A DNA stretch of 64,000 nucleotides from Plantago major (GCA_026545765.1 CM048839.1:18166566-18230565), one strand, 5' to 3'; positions 1 to 10,491 are shown, counted from the stretch's first letter. The notes: generated by a model not told the origin, from the letters alone. Numbers and translations: made by a program.

Positions 1-18
1 TGGGAAAGGAAAGCGAAC

Positions 19-894
19 ATGGAAGGAGGGACGACCAATAAAGGCGAAGGACGTGGCTCACCCTACAACACGAATGAGGACTTGGTTCTCATCTCTTGTT
101 ACATGGCCGTTAGCGCAAATCCGATCATTGGCACGAATCAGAGGTATGCAAGTTTGTTCAAGAAAGTCGAGGAGAAGTTCGAGGACGTGCGGAGAGATGG
201 GAGGATGTCCGGTTTGGAAAAAAAGCGGAGTCATGATTCACTTCGTCTCAGATTTAAGCGGATGAGAGATGACATTAATTGGTGGGTGATTTGTGTGGAT
301 CGTGCTACTAGGGTTGTCGGCAATCGGAGTGGCTACAATGAAGCCAATGTAACTGAAACAGCCCAGGAATTCTATAAAGAGAAGTCCGGTTATAACGCCG
401 GATTCAACCTATTCAAGCAGTGGGATGCCATGAAACAGTACCCAGAGTGGGAAACGAGGATGAACTTGGAGGAAACATACAAGAAGGCCGCAACAACTCC
501 GAGGGTTGATCTCCTAGTTGATGATGACCAACCAATGGCATCAGCAGGTGCTAGTAGTGGGAGCAAGCGCCCCAGTGAGGACAGTGTCAGTGTCACGCCT
601 AGCAAACGTCCTATGGGTCGTGACAAGGCAAAGAAGATGGCTAGAGGTGGTAGTTCCGGCAACTCCTCAATGGATGCAATGAGCGAGGGATGGGTTAACT
701 TTAATGAAAGTTATCCCCAATACCTTGAGTTGGAAAGACAGAAGCTGGAGTTTGCCCGGCAAAAGGAAGAACGTAGGATGAAGGAGAAGAAGATGGACAT
801 GTGGATGACACTTATGGGGAACTATGCTAACTTGACCGCAGCACATAAGGGAGTTTGTGATGCACTGCAGAAGGAATTGTTTCCGTCCAAGTAA
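19..894 (+). CDS. Harbinger ORF1, MYB/trihelix-like DNA-binding protein
   Basis: This open frame of 291 codons encodes the accessory protein of PIF/Harbinger elements, which binds the transposon ends and helps bring the transposase to DNA in the nucleus. Residues about 15-140 form the trihelix/MYB-like region, with the starting NEDLVLISCYMAV and the aromatic pattern ending in NLFKQWDAMKQYPEWETR. A serine-rich basic linker follows (SGSKRPSEDS, PSKRP), then a charged helical tail with RQKLEFARQKEERRMKEKK. Host genes annotated as glutathione S-transferase T3-like or NAM-associated proteins share this layout. The ATG at 19 gives the full N-terminus and no better upstream ATG is visible. No stop or frameshift interrupts it, in contrast to the transposase 0.8 kb downstream. 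The family assignment is from recognised sequence pattern. Confidence 0.8.
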   Translation: MEGGTTNKGEGRGSPYNTNEDLVLISCYMAVSANPIIGTNQRYASLFKKVEEKFEDVRRDGRMSGLEKKRSHDSLRLRFKRMRDDINWWVICVDRATRVVGNRSGYNEANVTETAQEFYKEKSGYNAGFNLFKQWDAMKQYPEWETRMNLEETYKKAATTPRVDLLVDDDQPMASAGASSGSKRPSEDSVSVTPSKRPMGRDKAKKMARGGSSGNSSMDAMSEGWVNFNESYPQYLELERQKLEFARQKEERRMKEKKMDMWMTLMGNYANLTAAHKGVCDALQKELFPSK

Positions 895-1395
895 TGGCTG
901 AAGTTGAGAGCTTGTTTTAGTTTGCTTGTTTCGGTTTGCTTGTTTTAGTTTGCTTGTTTGTTTTTTACTTCCCGAAGTGTGGCTTGTTTGTGTTTTACTC
1001 TTCCAAGTGTCCGTTGTAATAAAATCAGTGTGCTTTTGATGTGAAAATGAAGTGTCAGATTTCGATGAAAGCTTAGTGTTTTCCATGCAGAAATGGTGTT
1101 CTGAGTAAAAGTCATCGCTTTGCCATGATGTGCGATGGATTTCGTCAAACTGAGATAGTTTTGAGTGTTAAAAGCTGATTTTTATAAGTTTTGGGCACTT
1201 TTTGTAATTTTTAATAGTTGTTAGAATTCGTTTTGTATTAGGTTTCCTTTCCAGCAAGTTAGGTTTTCAGTATTTAAACATTCTTAGATGTTTTTGTGAA
1301 TTTGAATATGAATTTGAGTTTGAATTATTTGAGTTACGGAAAGTAAGTCTTGTGATTTATCCTTACTTTGTCGGCATCTTATCTTTGCTTTTCGG

Positions 1396-1560
1396 AAATG
1401 AGTCATACATCTCGGACATCTTATCTTCAATTAATGAAATCCAATGCGATCGACTCATGACTAAGAAATGAGTCATACATCTCAGACATCTTATCTTCAA
1501 TTAATGAGAAATCCAATGCAGTCTGACTATGACTAAGAAATGAGTCACACATCTCAGACA
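1396..1560 (+). repeat. Direct repeats of 70-72 bp inside the Harbinger element
   Basis: Copies start at 1396, 1466 and 1538, each beginning AAATGAGTCAYACATCTC and continuing AGACATCTTATCTTCAATTA; the third is cut short. They lie between the two element genes, immediately upstream of the TATA box of the transposase, so they could be regulatory or protein-binding. That role is inference. Confidence 0.75.
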
Positions 1561-1567
1561 ACCTGTC

Positions 1568-1574
1568 TATATAA
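1568..1574 (+). promoter_or_regulatory. Probable TATA box of the Harbinger transposase gene
   Basis: TATATAA lies 114 bases before the transposase ATG at 1688, in an intergenic stretch with a CT/AC-rich leader after it. Spacing and sequence fit a plant TATA box; there is no experimental support. Confidence 0.45.
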
Positions 1575-1687
1575 TGCAACCATAGAACACATTTTTATAC
1601 ACAACAAACTACTTGCATTCATCCCTTCTTCCATTTTCTTAACTACACAGAAAACACTCTATCTACTTCAATTTTCCAAAGATAATC

Positions 1688-3001
1688 ATGTCCAATTCAT
1701 CATCTGATGATGAAAGCTTGCTCGGTTCTTCTTCATCCAATCCTTTCGCACAAATCCAAACCATGATAATGCAAAATGTACCAAATATGATCCAACAATT
1801 CCAGCAACATCAACAACCGGACGAGCCACGACGGCCTAAGAAGAAGCGTGCTTACATTGACAGAAGTCGAGAAGAGCGTGGCAAACAATTGGAGGAAGAC
1901 TACTTCGGGGTTAACCCACCATATGCAGATAAATTTCGACGGAGATTCAGAATGGAGAGGTCGTTGTTCGAACGGGTGATTCTTGGTGTAGTCGTCAAGA
2001 TGATTACTTTGTGTGCAAGCGGATGGTCTTGGCGACGGGGTTAACCACACTACAAAAATGTACCACTGACCATTCGTATGCTAGCTTATGGGAACCTGGC
2101 TTCGGTTGACGAGTATTGCCGACTTGGTGAAAGCACGGCCCTCAAGTGTCTTTCGCGTTTTTGTGATGCTGTGGTGGCTGAGTTTGGTCCAACATATATG
2201 CGGAGGGCCAACGAGGTCGATGCTCGAAGGATTCTGGCAATGAACGCTGCAAGAGGATTTGTGGGCATGCTTGGGAGTATCGATTGTATGCACTGGACAT
2301 GGAAGAACTGTCCCAAGGCGTGGCACGGTCAATTTCAAGGCAGAAGCAAAAAGCCTACCCTTGTTTTAGAAGCAGTAGCATCCCAAGATACTTGGATATG
2401 GCATTCATTCTTCGGGGTTTCCGGAAAATACAATGACTTGTCGATCGTGCAACGTTCACCGGTGTTCGACGATCTCCTGAATGGCACGGCACCTCAGATT
2501 AACTTTGAGGTCAATGGCCATCAGTACAACATGCCATACTACTTAACCGATGGCATCTACCCAGCTTGGGCTACATTTGTTCCTGCCATCCCGAATCCGG
2601 TAACGCACAAAGAAGCCAAATTCTCGGCGTCGTGAGTCTTAGGAAAGATGTGGAACGATGCTTTGAATCTGCAAGCACGATTTGCAATTGTACGAAATCC
2701 CTCCCTTGCACACAACAGGGAGACACTCAAAAAGATTATGGATTGCTGCATCACACTCCACAACATGATAGTTGAGGATGAGCGCCACAAATACCTAAAT
2801 TATGACAAGGAAATCGAAGAGTTCGAACAAGATACCCGTGAGAATGTACCCCATGTGATTGACGGAGTTCGTATCCGACGAGCACAATCAACAATAAACT
2901 CTATCCCGGAATACATGAACTTTTCACGGCAAATGCACAGTAGGTGCACGCATGAAGAACTTCAAAGGGACTTGATGGAACATATTTGGAGAATGCGTTG
3001 A
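1688..3001 (+). pseudogene. PIF/Harbinger transposase (DDE_Tnp_4 type), frameshifted
   Basis: The remains encode the DDE nuclease that cuts and pastes the element. The N-terminal part (1688 to about 1990) is a Ser/Gln-rich tail plus PRRPKKKRAYIDRSREE and FRRRFRMERSLFERVI. The frame then shifts near 1990 (RQDDYFVCKR continues in another frame) and again near 2070, before 2078-2635, which carries the first catalytic Asp in GSIDCMHWTWKNCP (reading through about 2300) and the second in GKYNDLSIVQRSPVF. After 2620 the frame shifts twice more: SLRKDVERCF, with the expected catalytic Glu, is in one frame and the C-terminal LHNMIVEDER to 3001 in another. Four or more shifts make this copy inactive, yet all three catalytic residues are still readable, so the decay looks fairly recent. 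Confidence 0.85.
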
Positions 3002-3239
3002 CCGTGGAGATTGAGCTTCACCAATCGTGTAGTGTATGTTTGTTTGTTTAATGCATTCGTGTGTTGTGTGTTTGTTGCATTTCCATTTAGTTTTTAAATT
3101 TTCAGCGGTTTGTTGTAATATATTCCTGCCTCTTGCCCAATAAATTATAAAACGAGTTTAAAAAATGCAATTTTACTAATTTCAACTTCTAAACACTCTT
3201 ACAATATGTTAAATATGTATAAAAAAAAAAATCGAAATT

Positions 3240-3343
3240 CCGTGACGGCTCCGTGATGCGTCTCTCAATGCAGCAAAATCTCGTCACGGATCTCGTCACA
3301 GGCCGGTGACGCGTCACCGAGCCGTCACCCAATGCGGGTAGTC
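3240..3343 (+). repeat. Right terminal and subterminal repeat of the Harbinger element
   Basis: A GC-rich block after the AT-rich 3' flank of the transposase repeats CGTGACGG / CCGTCACG several times and contains the palindrome GGTGACGCGTCACC near 3304. It ends AATGCGGGTAGTC followed by TTA. The sharp change in base composition and the Harbinger-like terminus mark the element boundary. Confidence 0.7.
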
Positions 3344-3346
3344 TTA

Positions 3347-3999
3347 GACTGATATCAATATCATGTTAACAGTAGCAATTAATCCTAACATATAACATAA
3401 TATATATTTACTCCAAAATCAAATTATATTCAACCTAATACACATAATCTTCAAAATAAAAAGAAAATTAAAAAAAATTATAGCCGGAGCTGCTCCGGTG
3501 GCCGGTGTCGGAGTAGCTCCGGCCACCGGAGCTGTTTACAGCTCTGGCCACCGGAGCTATAACTTACACTCATGGATAATTCTGACTGGAAAAAGTAACT
3601 TACTCAATTTGAATAGCTCGATGGGCAGTAAATTAAAGCTCAATCGGATGTCTCCAAACCGGAGCGACTCGGTGGAGCTCTAATTTTCTTCACAATTTTT
3701 TTTATTTCTAACAAACTTTCAGTTTCTTTCAATTTGGCGCGGAACTTGCTTTTTATTTTGCAATTAAGCCCATAAACTTTTTAGAAAAATATAATTATAT
3801 TATGAAAATTATAAAAAGCCCCCATAAGTTTTTAATTCATGGGTTAATCAATAAATAAGGTACTCAACAAAAAATTCTGAACGATAAAGGGTTTGAGTTG
3901 AATTAGGAAGAAGTGAGGGTTATCTTTTGAAATTGACAAAATAAGGCCATGTTTGACATCAATGCTTTGGTCAACCAAAAAATGAAAAAATGGACCTAT
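3347..3999. other. Intergenic stretch with GC-rich palindromes
   Basis: Mostly AT-rich. At 3483-3562 there is a run of overlapping GC-rich palindromes built from CCGGAGC / GCTCCGG units (GGAGCTGCTCC and GGCCACCGGAGC repeated). A similar GGAGCTTGGAAGCTCC cluster sits at 12020-12112 beside another AT-rich flank, so both may be degenerate copies of one small inverted-repeat element. No gene is visible. Confidence 0.4.
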
Positions 4000-6096
4000 A
4001 TGTTATTGTTGAACTAACTGGTACCTAGGTGTAATTAGAAAATCTAAGAGGGGTACTGGATGAAATTCACCTAACATGTAATATACTGCAAATAGGTCCC
4101 TCATGGTGCCATAGCAACTACTATATGGAATGATAGGACACATTGCAGAGAACATGAGGCATATGACAAAGAACATGTAATATACTGCAAATAAGATTTT
4201 CATGTTGACATAGAAACTACTACATGAATATTGTTGAGAACATGTAGTATATTGGTGAGAAGATAGTACATATACATAAAAACATAGAAAATACAAAAAC
4301 AGAATTCAAAATAATATTTTAAAAAATAGAGCACAAAATAACAGTCAAGTTTTGTATGAAAACATAGGACACATTCCGTAGAATATAGGTAATATACTGT
4401 TGAGAACATAGACATATACGAAAGAACATAAAAACGTTCAATACCTTAATTTTTTTCAGATTTAAGTTGATGATTGAGGTCATATTTTGGATGAAAACAT
4501 CGCCCGATCATTTATTTCAGCTTTGACCATCAACTATAATATGGATTGATCGATGTACATCAATGGTTTAATATAATTAACATAAAACACAACAGATTCA
4601 TCAAAATTTAATTAAATCGAAGTTATTTCCTTGCTTGATCAATTAAATGGAAAACATATGACATATTGCAGAAATCATGGAACAAATGGTAGAGAACATA
4701 GAATATACTGTACATAAGATTTTCATGTTGACAGAGCAACTACACAAGCATGGATGTATTGTATAAAACATGGAACAAATGCTAGAGAACATGGAATTTA
4801 CTGTACATAAGATTCATGGAACAAATGGTAGAGAACATAGAATATATTGTACATAAGATTTTCATGTTGACAGAGTAACTACACAAGCATGGATGTATTG
4901 TATAAAACATGGAACAAATGCTAGAGAACATGGAATTTACTGTACATAAGATTTTCATGTCGACAGAGCAACTACTGCATGGCAAGCACGGGGCGTATTG
5001 CAGAAAACATTGATCAAATACTAGAGAACATGGAATATATTGTACATAAGATTTTCATATTGAAGAAAACATGGTGACAATTGTAGAAACCATGGATTAC
5101 GTTGCACATAATATTTGCATATGAACATAGCAACAATTTCATAGCGAATATAGTAGATGTTACAGAGAACATAGGCAAAATGGTAGAGAACATGGATTAT
5201 GATGCACATTATATTATCACATGGACGGAGCAACTATTTCATAGCAAACAGAGTAGATATTGTTGAGAACATAGAATATATTGGTGAGAAGATAGTAAAT
5301 ATATGTAAGAACATAGCAAATACGGTCAAGAACAGAACTCAAGATAACATTGTTAAAAAACAGAGCACAAAACGACTGTCAGGTTTTGAATGAAAGCATA
5401 GGACATATTACAGAGAACATGAGTAATATTCTTGAGAACATAGCACATATACGAAAAAACATAAAAACGTTTTGTACCTTGTTTTTTTTCCAGATCTGAG
5501 TTCATTAATGAGGTTAGATTTTGAATGAGAATAGCGTCTAATCCTTATGTAAGCATGATTACGCCATGTGAAAGCATAAACACCAACAAAAACAATGAGT
5601 TATCATCGATAGCTAATCAAAACACGAAATATTGGTGAATAATTCTAGATCTACAATTTTTACAACGATCTAACGTGTTTTGGAGAACAAATCGCACAAA
5701 AAGTTTCGAAAAACATATAAATTACGTGTGAATAGATCTCTAACCTTGTTCCATGCATCGATTTTTCTTCCGCTTTATGATGTTGTAGCAGCCTAGATTC
5801 TGATTTATGTAGGAGTTGTAGCATGAAGATTACTTCTCTGAAATCGAAAGGTGCTAGTTCTAGGGTTTTTCTCGAAGAGATTTTGTAGAGAGAGAATTTT
5901 TCTGATTTGTGATTTGAATGGAATGAGTGTGTCTGTGCATTTTTTCGGGGTTATATCTATATATAGTTGACCCGTTTTGTCGACCTAGTTGCTGGCCCTT
6001 GGTTTGGTAGATTTGTGAACTTGTTTTTGTTTGAGGTTAATATGTAATATTTAAAAAGTATGTCTTTAGGTGTCTAGAGCATGTCTCTTACGAGAC
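4000..6096 (+). repeat. AGAACATAG minisatellite element, copy A
   Basis: From 4060 to about 5460 the sequence is a degenerate tandem array of units like GAGAACATAGAATATATTGT, with GAACATGG, AAACATGGAACAAATG and ACATAAGATTTTCATGTTGA variants. Near-identical blocks of about 120 bp recur at 4680-4800, 4815-4920 and 4920-5040. The array ends in a unique part (5470-6000), then a terminal-looking segment with the hairpin GTCTCTTACGAGAC (6083-6096). A very similar right end occurs at 11810-11908, and the inverted partner of 5190-6000 lies at 7150-7870. No coding gene is evident; short open frames here only reflect the repeat. Confidence 0.7.
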
Positions 6097-6608
6097 TAAC
6101 TCATGTCAATTAATATTGCACATTACAAAATATTACGGGACGATGTAAAGCTGTTGGCGGCTGGGCGCGAAGGATCCATGGTGGCGGGGATCGCCGGATC
6201 GGCGGTGATGGTTGATGAAGATGATCGATTTGGGGATGATGTGAAGTGAGGATGGTCGATTTGGGGCTAAATGGGATGGGCAGATGAGCTGCCCGAATGT
6301 TATTAGAATACGAGATTTAATTGGATTGTGGGGTATATAATTTGCCAAATACGGAAATGGGTAATTGAATTGGAGACAGCCCAAAACGAAATACGGGTAA
6401 TTGAAATAGGGACGGAGGGAGTAAAACTTGTTTTTAAAAAAAAAAAAAATTATAATTAGATTGAGTTGCACTTCAGACTTTTCAACAAAAGTCAACCCCG
6501 AATTGGAATTTTGAACAAATATCTAGTTTTTGAATCATTAGATAACCTAAAAAATAAATTAAAAGTGTCCATCTATAGCTGAAGTTAGTATGAGGTAAAA
6601 AGAAACTA
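6097..6608. other. Spacer between repeat arms; Stowaway-like end only
   Basis: No gene seen. The stretch includes a sequence ending GGGACGGAGGGAGTA (6411-6425), the usual terminus of Stowaway-like MITEs, but I could not find a convincing left end. A poly-A tract lies at 6437-6450. Confidence 0.35.
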
Positions 6609-6865
6609 CTCTCTCTATTTCAGAAAAAGTGTTACATTTTGACTTTGATCGGTCAACTGTCTTCGAGTTTGACCACAAATTACTCATAAACGATAATAGT
6701 AAATAATTTAATAAAATTATATAATAAAAATTTAATTACTAAATTTTCATTATATAATTTTAATAATTTATTTATTAATATCATTTAAGAGTAAATTGTG
6801 GTCAAATGCGGAGACAGTTGACCGCAGAATAGTAAAATGTAACACTTTTTCTGAAATGAAGGGAG
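6609..6865. mobile_element. Stowaway-like MITE, 257 bp
   Basis: The ends are inverted: the left begins CTCTCTCTATTTCAGAAAAA and the right ends TTTTTCTGAAATGAAGGGAG, with TA on both sides (6607-6608 and 6866-6867). Interior arms also pair (GTCAACTGTCTTCGAGTTTG against CGGAGACAGTTGACC). A related, more worn copy in the opposite arrangement is at 52495-52668. Confidence 0.85.
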
Positions 6866-7079
6866 TAATATATTATTTTATATGTCGGAGATAGTTTATT
6901 TTTAGTTACATATACTTGCATTGCTAGCTCTTTCGGCTGGTGGTGTCCTATCATACATGCACCTTTAATTCATTCGTAAAAAATATAAAATGAGGGTTGG
7001 AGGCAGCTGAGCGGATTCGTAATGAAATTCAGGGTTTCAATGATATTTTAAATTTTTTAGTTGTGATATAAAAGAGTGA

Positions 7080-7870
7080 GTTTTCTAAGAAACATCCCCT
7101 AAATAGAGACATGGAAACATAGTTTCTAATATTACATATTAACTCCAAACCAAAACTAGTTACTAAAAGCCACCCAACCAAGGGCAAGCAACTGGGTCGT
7201 TAATATGGATCCATATATAAATGATATGACCCGGTTTTCAGCTCACTATTCATTCATTAAACTTTAAATACCAACTTTCTCTCTAGAATTCTCTCTCTGA
7301 ATCTCACAACCAAGGGCAAGCTCTTTGGATCGATAAACCATCTCCGATCTACCCGATTTTCCGATCAAAACATCTCCGATCTACGATTACGCAAAGAAAA
7401 GCTAACGAAACCGAAGGTAAATCTCTGTTCGTGGATATTTTCATCGTTTTTCATCGTTTTTTACTTTGTATGATCAATTACCACCTCCTACATAGTTGAT
7501 TCATGTTTCGAATGATAAAATAGCTTCGATTCCACCTAGATCTGAAAAATCAAGTTCGAAAAATTGTAGATCTGGAAGTATTCGTCTATAATTTCATATT
7601 TTGATTGTAGATCGTTGTTGTTTATGCATTCACAAGGTGTAATCGTGCTTGCATAATGATCCAGTGGTGTAATCATTCAAAATCAGACCTCAATCATGAA
7701 CTAAAATTCGAAAAAATAAGATATACAACGTTTCCATGTTCTTTCATACGTGTGCTATGTTCTCAACAATATTACCTATGTCATCTGGAATATGTCCTAT
7801 GTTTTCATTAAAAAACTGACAATCATTATGTGCTCTGTTTTTTTACAATATTATCTTGAGTTTTGTTCTT
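7080..7870 (-). repeat. Inverted partner of copy A (copy B of the minisatellite element)
   Basis: Read on the minus strand this segment repeats the right half of copy A: AACCAAGGGCAAGCAACTGG (7187-7206) pairs with CCAGTTGCTGGCCCTTGGTT-like sequence at 5985-6005, and CCTATGTTTTCATTAAAAA plus CTGACAATCATTATGTGCTC pair with the 5360-5420 region. A second direct copy of the inner block lies at 7920-8030. The two arms face each other around the Stowaway-like MITE at 6609-6865, giving a foldback about 2.7 kb across. Confidence 0.65.
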
Positions 7871-8028
7871 GACTGTATTTTCTATGTTCTCAGGCATATT
7901 ACCTATGTTATCAACCATATTACCTATATTCTCTGGAATATGTCCTATGTTTTCATTAAAAACCTGACAATCATTATGTGCTCTGTTTTTTTACAATATT
8001 ATCTTGAGTTTTGTTATTGACTGTATTC

Positions 8029-8270
8029 ACTATGAACTCATTTATAATCACTATGATCTCAGTTATATACGCTATGATCTCAGTTATGATGGATATGATC
8101 TCAGTTATATTCCCTATGATCTCACCTATATTCACTATGAACTCATTTATAATCACTATGATCTCAGTTATATACGCTATGATCTAAGTTATGATGGATA
8201 TGATCTCAGTTATATTCCCTATGAAATCAGTTATATTCTCTATGATCTCAGTTGTAGTCACTATGATCTA
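8029..8270 (+). repeat. 21-bp minisatellite in a 105-bp higher-order repeat
   Basis: Units of 21 bases of the form ACTATGATCTCAGTTATATN follow each other; ACTATGAACTCA at 8029 and again at 8134 shows a higher-order period of exactly 105 bases (five units). Because 21 is a multiple of three, an open frame (8004-8276) crosses the array and would read as a heptapeptide repeat (HYDLSYI-like). I do not regard it as a gene: there is no promoter or context, and the reverse strand is also open, as expected from the period. Confidence 0.85.
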
Positions 8271-8519
8271 AATTAATTATGCCATGATCTCTATTACTTC
8301 TAGTATTTTCTCAGTAAAATTATTTCAACAAATTTACAGGAATGCATTGCTTGGAGACAAATAATGAACAGAAACTACACCGAACTGGTATTGAAGTCAG
8401 AAGGGAACATGGATGCTAGAAGAATACTAGAGGATGGGTACCAACGTGTTATATATTATTTTCTCGGCAGTTGTATGAACATTAGTACATGTAATTGAAT
8501 GATATATGTTATATTTTAC

Positions 8520-8868
8520 CAACTAAAAACACTATGATCTCAACACAAAATATTATAATCTCAGACTAAACCACTATGATATCAACTCTATGATATCAAA
8601 CCAAACACTATGATCTCAACTAAAAATACACTGTTATCAGACTAAAAATAGACTATGATCTCAACTAATAACAGTATGATGTCACGGAAAAACACTATGA
8701 TATCAACACAAAACACTATGATCTCATACTAAAAAACTATAATATCAACTCAAAAAATTATGATATCAAACCAAAAATTATGATCTCAACTAAAAAACCT
8801 ATAATATTAAAAAACTATGATCTCAACTAAAACAACTATGATCTCAACTCAAAAAGCTATGATATCAA
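8520..8868 (+). repeat. Degenerate ATGATATCAACT minisatellite
   Basis: Units of about 17-22 bases built on ACTATGATCTCAACTAAAA and ACTATGATATCAACACAAA run across this segment, with more variation than the 8029-8270 array. The shared TATGATCTCA core suggests one family. No gene is present. Confidence 0.75.
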
Positions 8869-9035
8869 ACAGCGAGAGGATCCTTTTCGCGGATTCGCGA
8901 GAGGATTCGCGAAAAACGATACTGACCCGGATCCGCGAGAGGATCCGCAAAAAATACATGTTTAATGGTAAATTGCAAATTGGTCCTGTTTCTAGTTAAA
9001 TTAACTAAAGACCGTTTCTCCCAAAACTTTGTGGA
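8869..9035 (+). repeat. Terminal-like segment of the minisatellite element
   Basis: A CGCGAGAGGATTCGCG palindrome cluster (8872-8945) leads into TGGTAAATTGCAAATTGGTC and TTTCTAGTTAAATTAACTAA followed by a degraded AGACCGTTTCTCCC. The same order (GGATCCGCGAG, GGTAAATTACAAAAAGACC, TTTCTAGATAAGTTATCTAG, AGACCGTCTCTTATGAGAC) is at 11809-11908, so this is probably an element end in the same orientation. Confidence 0.6.
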
Positions 9036-9274
9036 TATAAAATTATGATAATTTTTTATATTGTAAGAGAAAAATATACGAATTAACAATTTCAGTACGA
9101 CCACACCACCTATGTGTACCCCGGAAGAGTTAGGGGTGCTGCAGGAAGAATTATTGATCGATATGATGAAATGATCGATCGATGTATACTCGATATGATG
9201 CGGAGAAACAATTACTAGTAACAATATATCAAATCAGAGTAAGCTGTTGCTTTTACATTAATTGTTACTTCTAT

Positions 9275-9556
9275 GTTATTGTTGAACTAACTGGTACTTG
9301 GATGAGAAGAGGCTATCTAACAGGGGTGGTGTATGTAATTATCCCTTACATGTTCTCTGTCATATGCTCCATGTTCTCTGCAATGTACCCTATGATTCCA
9401 TATAGTAGTTTCTCTGTCACCATGAGGGACTTATATATTTGCAATATATTAGATGTTCTTTGCAATATGCCCCATGATTCCATGTAATAGTTGCTCTATC
9501 ACCATGAAGTATTTATTTGCATCATATTTTATGTTCTCTTTATGATCATGTATGTG
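9275..9556 (-). repeat. Inverted fragment of copy A's left part
   Basis: TGTTATTGTTGAACTAACTG at 9277 matches 4003 directly, but the array after it is inverted relative to copy A: ACATGTTCTCTGTCATATGC and CTATGATTCCATATAGTAGT are reverse complements of 4110-4170. It leads directly into the kinase fragment at 9560. Confidence 0.55.
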
Positions 9557-9559
9557 TTT

Positions 9560-9709
9560 AAGAAGCGGCAGCCCACGAAGCATGTTCCTGAGAAGATCAC
9601 GGTGACAATTGGAGAAGGAGATGAGAGGCAACTGGATAAGAGCTTTGGGTATTTGAAGAATATTGCGTGTAGGTTTGAGCTGGGGAAGGAGGTTGGGAGA
9701 GGGCATTAA
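9560..9709 (+). pseudogene. Captured exon fragment of a CDPK-related kinase (CRK)
   Basis: About 49 codons stand out from the surrounding repeat by balanced codon use. They encode KKRQPTKHVPEKITVTIGEG and then LDKSFGYLKNIACRFELGKE followed by VGRGH. This is the stretch just before and into the kinase domain of plant CDPK-related kinases, where LDKSFGF is followed by a YELG-like segment and EVGRGHFGYTC. The match stops at the GRGH of the glycine loop with TAA, so the ATP-binding loop and the whole catalytic domain are missing. The piece sits in the middle of minisatellite DNA, so it looks like a host exon picked up by the element, as Pack-type transposons do. Family recognition is by motif only. 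Confidence 0.6.
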
Positions 9710-10490
9710 CGAAATCCCCAACTAAAAAAAGCCAACAACATCAATAAGCTGCTCTTCAACATGAGTAGACTTTACCAAAACCAAAGGAAGGAAAAACAAA
9801 GAGACAACGTCAAACTTGAGAGGAAGAAGCCAATCACAACTGAGTTTGTAGACAAAGATCCAAACAATCACTTGTTATAATTCACTACTTGATATGAGTG
9901 TTTCCATCTTCTTTGTGTACCGAAACTTAATTAGTTCAGCACAAAAATCTATATTCTCATAATTAGTTTCGCCCATCATCTCAGTATTTTCACCCATGTT
10001 ATCAATATTTTCAACATTTGATGGAGTTGAATATTTTGAAGTCTTGTTATTTACTTATAGATTAAACACCATTCAATCTACATTTTCATCCATGTTATCA
10101 CCATATTAATCCATGTTCTCAACATGTTACACCATGTTCTCACCATACTAATCCTTGTTCTCAACATATTATAACTTCACGTCTCAACATTTTCGCCCAT
10201 GTTCTCACATATTAAATCATGTTCTCAACATATTACTACATGTTCTCAACATTTGAAACACATGTATATCAAAAAACATGAAAAACTAAAATTATGTTTT
10301 CAACTTTTTCATCCATGTTTGCAACATATAAAACCATGATCCCAACAGACAAGATATATTCAAAAGAAAACTGGATCATTCAGTTACATGTTGTCTATGA
10401 TCATGCATCCACGAGAAAAAGAAACATAAAAATCTAATTCTTCTGATTGTACTTTGCAGTCCTCCCCTTGCTCTATCAATTTAACTTCAG
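9710..10490 (+). repeat. Low-complexity ATGTTCTCAACATATT array
   Basis: After about 160 bases of purine-rich unique sequence with no clear frame, the segment from about 9950 to 10350 repeats CCATGTTCTCAACATATTA-like units, again of the family seen at 4000-5460 but inverted. Nothing else is visible. Confidence 0.55.
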
Positions 10491-10491
10491 G

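Larger units (their letters stand above)
1..3343 (+). mobile_element. PIF/Harbinger DNA transposon, left end missing
   Basis: The segment holds the two genes typical of plant PIF/Harbinger elements in the usual head-to-tail order: a MYB/trihelix-like ORF1 (19-894) and a DDE transposase (1688-3001, broken). The right end is a GC-rich block (about 3240-3343) full of CCGTGACG / CGTCACGG repeats; read from the other strand the element begins GACTACCCGCATTGGGTGAC, like Harbinger-type terminal inverted repeats. It is followed by TTA (3344-3346), the three-base target typical of this superfamily. The left inverted repeat lies before the window, so the matching target copy cannot be checked. ORF1 is open while the transposase has several frameshifts, so the copy is not autonomous. 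Confidence 0.85.

Noticed and set aside
3483..3562. GC-rich palindromes as a transcription terminator
   Set aside because: Plant polymerase II does not use such hairpins, and no gene ends here.
6083..6120. Helitron 3' end (hairpin followed by CTRR)
   Set aside because: The hairpin is there but no CTRRT end follows at the right distance, nor a matching TC 5' end.
6133..6495. 120-codon minus-strand frame
   Set aside because: Begins in poly-A-derived Phe runs and spans a MITE end; no protein family recognised.
8004..8276. Heptapeptide-repeat protein gene
   Set aside because: The open frame follows from a 21-bp period and the other strand is open too; no promoter, no context.
8029..8868. CRISPR-like array
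   Set aside because: Repeats are contiguous with no unique spacers, and the genome is a plant nucleus.
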